From assembly GCA_964633115.1 (NCBI GenBank), contig CAZWEO010000017.1:1-64000 (forward strand): a stretch of DNA of 64,000 nucleotides, in the 5' to 3' direction. This document shows positions 59,772-64,000 of the stretch, in pieces; the stretch's first letter is position 1, and each line of letters starts with the position of its first letter. Both the position numbers and the translations under genes were made by a program. The notes below the pieces were generated by a model. That model ran no database searches, had not been told where the DNA came from, and was given only the letters and a program-made list of their open reading frames with translations. This DNA is from B30-G6 sp964633115 (lineage in GTDB: Bacteria; Desulfobacterota; Desulfobacteria; Desulfobacterales; B30-G6).

Positions 59772-60095
59772 CTACGCATAGTCTTCCCTGGGCGGCGCAA
59801 ACACTTCCAACATCTCGGCAGGTCCTTCCAGGCATTTGCCTTTATGCGGAACATCGGCAGGGATACACCAGAAATCATTTTCTTTGACGATCTTTTCTTC
59901 ACCGCCAATGGTAAGGGAAAAAGATCCCTTCAGGACCCTACCGATCTGCTCGTGTGGGTGGGCGTGTTCGGGGATAACCGATCCTTCCGCAATGGAAAAA
60001 ATCACCATGGTCATTTTTTCACCGGAAAGGGATTTGATATCCACACCCGGCGCCAGAGATTTTGCATTCAAATCGTCAATGGTTTTAAAATACAT
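59772..60095 (-). CDS. small cupin-domain protein
   Basis: A 107-residue single cupin. Motif 1 reads EGSVIPEHAHPHEQIGRVLKGSFSLTIGGEE, giving the two His and Glu metal ligands. Motif 2 reads DFWCIPADVPHKGKCL with the last His. Ligand positions are intact, so a metal-bound small-molecule binder or dioxygenase-like enzyme is possible. It resembles pectin-degradation KdgF-like or general cupin_2 proteins. It is transcribed alone, upstream of gene remnants. Confidence 0.88.
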   Translation of the reverse strand: MYFKTIDDLNAKSLAPGVDIKSLSGEKMTMVIFSIAEGSVIPEHAHPHEQIGRVLKGSFSLTIGGEEKIVKENDFWCIPADVPHKGKCLEGPAEMLEVFAPPREDYA

Positions 60096-60132
60096 ACGCT
60101 TGTCTCATCCTTTAAACTGAAATAGCTATCAC

Positions 60133-60290
60133 TTAGCCGGTATAGGCTTTGAGTTCAGCAAGGTAGCGCTCCTTGGTGGCACGGGGCAACCAAGCACTTT
60201 CGAATGCATTTTCCGCAAGTTGAACGAGATTGGCCTTGCCGAGATTAACTTCCTCCTGCACGCGGATCAGATTTTCATTCATATTTCGGG
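60133..60290 (-). pseudogene. 3' remnant of an adenosine deaminase gene
   Basis: About 50 codons read NENLIRVQEEVNLGKANLVQ, then LAENAFESAWLPRATKERYL and AELKAY. This matches the last two helices of adenosine/AMP deaminases (LARNSFEASFLP..KRRYLAELDAY-like) and ends at the natural stop. The catalytic barrel is missing. The fragment begins at the edge of the inverted-repeat element 60288-60351, which seems to have replaced or cut the rest. A reading as a 63-codon gene from 60324 would start inside that element and is unlikely. Confidence 0.65.
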
Positions 60291-60351
60291 GACGCCCTTG
60301 ATTTCTTTTACTTTTCATCCTCAATAGGTTAAAAAATTCAAGGGCGTCCCT
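60288..60351. mobile_element. 64-bp inverted-repeat element (MITE- or REP-like)
   Basis: GGGACGCCCTTGA (60289-60301) and TCAAGGGCGTCCC (60338-60350) are perfect 13-bp inverted ends round 36 bases. The ends resemble those I associate with small elements mobilised by REP-associated (IS200-like) transposases. No transposase is encoded in the window. It sits exactly between two gene remnants. Confidence 0.55.
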
Positions 60352-60381
60352 AAAGTATAATAAACTTTTTTAAGATAGCTT

Positions 60382-60474
60382 TCAGATGAAGGCTGTAGCC
60401 GTAATCTCCACTCGTGTCTCAAACGGCAGCTTGGCCGCCTGAATGCAGGTTCGCGTGGGAATAGGGTCCGCCGG
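60382..60474 (-). pseudogene. 3' remnant of a RidA-family (YjgF) gene
   Basis: Thirty codons read ADPIPTRTCIQAAKLPFE, then TRVEITATAFI and a natural stop. This is the ending of RidA deaminases (DPxPTRTxVxVAALPxxxxVEIEAxA). A stop codon interrupts the frame directly upstream at 60475-60477, and the earlier two thirds are missing. The Arg of the PTRT motif, needed for catalysis, is still present. Confidence 0.65.
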
Positions 60475-60570
60475 TTATTGCGGCCTTTTCAGTCTTAAAT
60501 ATTTTTCGCTTTTCCGTCATGCTGTTTTTAGCCGTTTATCGTTTAAAGCTAATACCTGAAATGCTAAATC

Positions 60571-61269
60571 TTATATTCCGCACGTCCGACGCACGTTTTC
60601 ATCCTTCATCAGGTCCTCCACCACGCCCTGATAGCAGATCCTGCCGTTGTCGATGATGTAGCCGTAATCGCTCAGGCCTAATGTGAATCGAACATTTTGC
60701 TCTGCCAGTAGAACTGTCAAACCTGTAGCCTTGAGCCGGGCAATTCTTTCCTGAATCTGATCCACCAGCATGGGGGCCAGGCCTTCGGTTGGTTCGTCCA
60801 GCAAAATAAGTTCCGGGTTTCCCATCAGAGCCCGGGCAATCGCCAGCATTTTTTGTTCACCGCCGGATAGTAGGCCACCTTTACGGGTATCCATTTTTTT
60901 CAAGGCCGGAAAGAATTCGTACACGCGTTCCTTATCCCAATTCCCTTGTAGGCGTTCCTTTCTCACGGCAATATCGAGATTCTCTCCCACAGTGAGATCG
61001 GCGAAAATCCTCCTGTCATCAGGGACATAACCAAATCCTTGGCGTACCAGTTTGTAAGGTTCAACACCGTTGATTCGCTGCCCCTTGAATGTAATCGCCC
61101 CCTGCTTGGGCGGGTTCAACCCCATGATACTTTTCAAAGTCGTCGTTTTCCCGGCACCGTTGCGGCCCAACAGGCAGACAACTTGCCCCTTTTTGATCTC
61201 AAGCGACACGTCGAAGAGGATATGGCTTAAGCCGTAGTAGGTATGGATTTTTTCGACTTGTAGCATCAT
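60571..61269 (-). CDS. branched-chain-type ABC transporter ATPase, LivF-like (second system)
   Basis: A 232-residue ATPase of standard LivF length. Walker A is GRNGAGKTT, the signature LLSGGEQKMLAIARAL and Walker B LILLDEPTEGLAP. Its ATG overlaps the LivG stop by 4 bases. It is the last gene of a second importer operon ordered binding protein, LivH, LivM, LivG, LivF. Confidence 0.94.
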   Translation of the reverse strand: MMLQVEKIHTYYGLSHILFDVSLEIKKGQVVCLLGRNGAGKTTTLKSIMGLNPPKQGAITFKGQRINGVEPYKLVRQGFGYVPDDRRIFADLTVGENLDIAVRKERLQGNWDKERVYEFFPALKKMDTRKGGLLSGGEQKMLAIARALMGNPELILLDEPTEGLAPMLVDQIQERIARLKATGLTVLLAEQNVRFTLGLSDYGYIIDNGRICYQGVVEDLMKDENVRRTCGI

Positions 61270-62000
61270 TCTCTCCCCAGGTAAGCTTCCTGCACCTGCT
61301 GGTTGCTGCGTACCACCACTGGGCTATCCTGGATAATGGTCTTACCGCTCTGCATGACCATGATGCTCTCGGCGATATCAAATACCAGCTTCATGTCGTG
61401 TTCGCAGAATAAAAAAGTCAGCCCGCGGGAATCGGCCAGATGTTTGATCAGAGCCATGGTCGCCCGCGTTTCTTCAGGTGACATACCAGCGGTGGGTTCG
61501 TCGAGGATGAGCAATTCCGGATCGTTGCCTAGGGCGATGGCAATTTCGAGGACCCGTTTGTCCCCGTGCGAAAGGGACCCGGCAATATGGTCGGCCTTGT
61601 CCTGGAGACCCACCTGCTGTAAAATTTGTTCGGTTTCTTTTACGGCAATACGGTTGGCAGGATAGAAAAGTCGTCTACTCATTTTCATTTGGGAAAATAC
61701 GGCCACCTGAACATTCCTAAAAACAGTCAATCTCGGATAGGTATTTGCGATCTGAAATGAGCGTGCGATTCCCTTGCGGCATATTTGGTAGGGCGGCAGC
61801 CGGCATATGTCCTGGCCATTGAATACCACCTGCCCCGCGTCGGGGTGTAACTGACCGGTGATCAGATTGAAGAGCGTTGTCTTACCAGCACCGTTAGGCC
61901 CGATAACAGCCACGAGCTGGCCTTTATCCACCGTAAGGTTGGCCTCTGATACGGCTGTAAAATCACCAAAGCTTTTTCTCAGGGATTCAACCTCCAGCAT
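61266..62000 (-). CDS. branched-chain-type ABC transporter ATPase, LivG-like (second system)
   Basis: A 244-residue ATPase with Walker A GPNGAGKTT, signature LSHGDKRVLEIAIAL and Walker B LLILDEPTAGMSPEE, then FLFCEHDMKLVFDIAESIMVM. It overlaps LivM by 14 bases and LivF by 4, showing tight coupling. No acyl-CoA ligase is inserted in this operon, unlike the first system. Confidence 0.94.
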   Translation of the reverse strand: MLEVESLRKSFGDFTAVSEANLTVDKGQLVAVIGPNGAGKTTLFNLITGQLHPDAGQVVFNGQDICRLPPYQICRKGIARSFQIANTYPRLTVFRNVQVAVFSQMKMSRRLFYPANRIAVKETEQILQQVGLQDKADHIAGSLSHGDKRVLEIAIALGNDPELLILDEPTAGMSPEETRATMALIKHLADSRGLTFLFCEHDMKLVFDIAESIMVMQSGKTIIQDSPVVVRSNQQVQEAYLGRE

Positions 62001-62961
62001 TCAGCTCATCCTCCCCATCCTTGGGTTTTGTGCCAATTTTGAATATTTTTGGTATGAGGCTGACGAGTCCTTCGGGCAAGAAAAAAATCAGTAGGATTAA
62101 AATCACGCCCAGGATCAACGTCCAATATTCCGTGTAAGCGCCCACAAAAGTCCGCAGGGACACGATAACCGCGGCACCCAGGATGGGACCCCCAAATGTA
62201 AACCAGCCCCCTAAAAGGCACATAATGAATATTTCCAAGGACAGCACCCAGAAAAGAAGATCTGGGAAAACAGACCGTTCCAACACAACGAACAAAACAC
62301 CAGCCACGCCGGCAAAAAAGGTAGCAATGACAATGGCCGACAATTTATGCCTGCGGACATTAACCCCCACGGCTTCGCATCGTTCCGGGTTGTCCCTAAC
62401 TGCCTGTAAAGTGCTACCAAAAGGTGACTTATGCACCATGTACATTAATATCAAACAAATCCCCAGCACGATAAGGATAAAATAGTAGGACCCTTTCTGA
62501 GAGGCAATCAGATCAGGCACTGGTATGCCATGGATGCCATCATCACCGTGGGTCAGGCTGTACCACCTAAAGGTAATGGCCCATATGAGAGACCCCAGGG
62601 ATATCTGCAGCATACCGAAATATAGATTAGATAGCCTTACGCAAAAAAGGCCGATGATCAGCCCGGCGATTGCGGCGGCCAAAGGGCCGGCTAAAAACCC
62701 TACCCAGAAAGGCAGGGAGGTTTTCGTGAAAACCAGCGCAGCCGTGTACGCGCCGACCCCGTAAAATGCGGCATGGTGAAACTGAAACAAGCCACCGTGC
62801 CCCACCAGCATGTTAAGGCTCATGGCAAAGAGGGCTGTGACAAAAATGACCGTTAGAATATAAGTATAAAATCTGGGGATAAACGGGGGCAGCAACAGCA
62901 TCACGATGAAAAGGATCAATGCGGTCCACGTGGATTTATGTTTCAATACATCTTGAAGCAA
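61987..62961 (-). CDS. branched-chain-type ABC transporter permease, LivM-like (second system)
   Basis: A 324-residue permease with about nine helices. The signature SLNMLVGHGGLFQFHHAAFYGVGAYTAAL replaces the usual GQxSLGHAAF with GLFQFHHAAF, a variant of the family. The EAA-like loop is RDNPERCEAVGVNVRRHKLSAIVIATFFAG. The charged C-terminus (KIGTKPKDGEDELNAGG) is cytosolic. Confidence 0.92.
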   Translation of the reverse strand: MLQDVLKHKSTWTALILFIVMLLLPPFIPRFYTYILTVIFVTALFAMSLNMLVGHGGLFQFHHAAFYGVGAYTAALVFTKTSLPFWVGFLAGPLAAAIAGLIIGLFCVRLSNLYFGMLQISLGSLIWAITFRWYSLTHGDDGIHGIPVPDLIASQKGSYYFILIVLGICLILMYMVHKSPFGSTLQAVRDNPERCEAVGVNVRRHKLSAIVIATFFAGVAGVLFVVLERSVFPDLLFWVLSLEIFIMCLLGGWFTFGGPILGAAVIVSLRTFVGAYTEYWTLILGVILILLIFFLPEGLVSLIPKIFKIGTKPKDGEDELNAGG

Positions 62962-62973
62962 ACGTATACCTCG

Positions 62974-63867
62974 CTACCATACGGATTTCAACATCCCTTT
63001 GGGGCGCCAAGTCAGGACGATGACAACGGCCAGATAAGGAAATACAATGGCGAATTGGGGCCAGAACAGCACGCCGAAGGATTGGGTGATGCCAAAAATG
63101 AGTGAGCCTGCCATGGCACCCCACATATTACCTAACCCGCCGATAGTAACAATCAGAAAGGCCTCGATGATGATGTCGTGATCCATGCCCAGGGTTACAC
63201 TCACCGTGGGTGCCACCAAAGCCCCTCCCAGCCCCGCCAAAAAGCAGCCCAGCACAAATGCAAACGCAAATACCCAGCTGACATTGATGCCGATGGCGCC
63301 AACCATCTCCATATCCACAGCCGCCGCCCGGGCAATTTTCCCGATCTTGGTTTTATTGGAAAAAAACCATAGGCCGACGGCCACGATAGGGCCGACGGCC
63401 AGGAGAAAAAGGTTATACACCGGGAACGGAGATCCGAATATCGATACCGAGCCCTGCAAAAATTCAGGTGCCATGATGGAGCGGTAATCCGCGCCCCATA
63501 CCATTTTTACCAGATCGCCCAGAATCAGCATCAGAGCAAAGGTAAACAGCAGCAGCATCAGGTGTTCACGTTCATATAAAAAACGGAATAGCGACCTTTC
63601 TGCCACCAGGCTGATCAAGGCCACAAAGAGGGGCGCAAAAACCAGCGACAGGATGAAACCCGTTGTCCCACCGCCCACAAAGGTCGATATGCTAAAGGCG
63701 GCAAAGGCGCCGATCATATATAGGGAACCATGCGCTACATTGGGAACCCTGAGTACACCCAGGACAAAGCTGAGGCCGGATGAAACGATGAACAGAATCA
63801 TGGCCCGGCTCAGACCCACCAGCAGATGACTCCCAATGGCAGCCAGACTGACGGTTTGTATATCCAT
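62974..63867 (-). CDS. branched-chain-type ABC transporter permease, LivH-like (second system)
   Basis: A 297-residue permease with about eight helices, including GLSFVLGVLRVPNVAHGSLYMIGAFAAFS. The EAA-like loop (AAAVDMEMVGAIGINVSWVFAFAFVLGCFLAGLGGAL) is followed by GGLGNMWGAMAGSLIFGI. It lies 3 bases after the binding-protein stop and 12 bases before LivM. Confidence 0.92.
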   Translation of the reverse strand: MDIQTVSLAAIGSHLLVGLSRAMILFIVSSGLSFVLGVLRVPNVAHGSLYMIGAFAAFSISTFVGGGTTGFILSLVFAPLFVALISLVAERSLFRFLYEREHLMLLLFTFALMLILGDLVKMVWGADYRSIMAPEFLQGSVSIFGSPFPVYNLFLLAVGPIVAVGLWFFSNKTKIGKIARAAAVDMEMVGAIGINVSWVFAFAFVLGCFLAGLGGALVAPTVSVTLGMDHDIIIEAFLIVTIGGLGNMWGAMAGSLIFGITQSFGVLFWPQFAIVFPYLAVVIVLTWRPKGMLKSVW

Positions 63868-63870
63868 ACT

Positions 63871-64000
63871 TTATTTCCCGCGTGCCTGGCGGATTTCCTC
63901 ACAGCTCGGCATAACGTCATCCCCAGTCAAGGTAACGATATCCGAGGCCACGATGTAGTCTTTGCCAGCTTCCTTTTTGGTAACACCCAGGTACATGGGC
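63871..64000 (-). CDS. branched-chain-type binding protein (C-terminal part, cut by window end)
   Basis: The last 42 codons of a gene that continues past the window edge read PMYLGVTKKEAGKDYIVASD, then IVTLTGDDVMPSCEEIRQA and RGK. Position before LivH in a liv-type operon and the sequence style fit a LivK-type periplasmic binding protein. Only the final strand and tail are visible, so the assignment rests mostly on context. Confidence 0.7.
   Translation of the reverse strand, partial: PMYLGVTKKEAGKDYIVASDIVTLTGDDVMPSCEEIRQARGK

Noticed and set aside
60291..60324. Start region of an intact 63-codon gene at 60133-60324
   Set aside because: The first dozen codons lie inside the inverted-repeat element, and the remainder matches only the last helices of adenosine deaminase, so it is treated as a remnant.

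Overview
The window (64 kb, about 45-48% G+C by eye) looks like chromosome from an anaerobic bacterium of the Desulfobacterota type. The assignment is an inference from gene content. It rests on lutABC lactate oxidation, two branched-chain-type ABC importers with acyl-CoA ligases, methylenetetrahydrofolate reductase with a Cys-rich C-terminus, MttB-like and MtrA-like C1 methyltransferases, a PAS/sigma-54 regulator with a Cys cluster, and two genes that read through an in-frame UGA as selenocysteine. No rRNA, tRNA, CRISPR array, transposase or phage gene was seen.

Layout. 0-6 kb: a small lipoprotein, a YbdG-type mechanosensitive channel, an overlooked 59-residue membrane protein on the minus strand, two tandem-duplicated periplasmic binding proteins, an orphan MtrA-like corrinoid protein and a small conserved protein. 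6-13 kb (minus): a GAF-membrane-SPOR-like protein, two nitronate monooxygenase-type flavoproteins, a hot-dog thioesterase and a 2,4-dienoyl-CoA reductase-type flavoenzyme. 13-15 kb: MTHFR. 15-22.5 kb (minus): a sigma-54 activator, then a DUF2892 protein and a three-part RND efflux system with a clear -24/-12 promoter. 23-27 kb: thioredoxin, FmdB-type zinc ribbon, a Tat-exported Fe-S protein with its membrane partner, and MttB. 27-35 kb (minus): a polar amino acid ABC importer with a class V PLP enzyme, GNAT, enoyl-CoA hydratase and dihydrolipoamide dehydrogenase. 35-38 kb: orphan binding protein, AstE/AspA-like deacylase, CDF transporter. 38-48 kb (minus): ACT protein, acyl-CoA ligase, Usp, and a six-gene liv-type importer operon containing a long-chain acyl-CoA ligase. 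48-56 kb: GAF/PAS/LuxR regulator, LOG protein, Grx-like selenoprotein, HPr, EI, smpB, HNH protein, DsbA-like selenoprotein, fpg. 56-60 kb: lutABC. 60 kb: cupin and remnants of adenosine deaminase and RidA genes flanking a small inverted-repeat element. 60.5-64 kb: a second liv-type importer, cut by the window end.

Taken together the genes describe uptake and CoA activation of organic or amino acids, lactate oxidation, C1 transfer through methyl-THF and corrinoids, and thiol/selenol redox chemistry in cytoplasm and periplasm. The most notable content is the selenoprotein pair (50461-50679 and 54161-55009), both of which are missed or split if UGA is read as stop. The non-coding fabric is also unusual: perfect hairpins that start inside stop codons, a family of long dyads abutting gene ends, and several degenerate word-repeat families filling the spacers.
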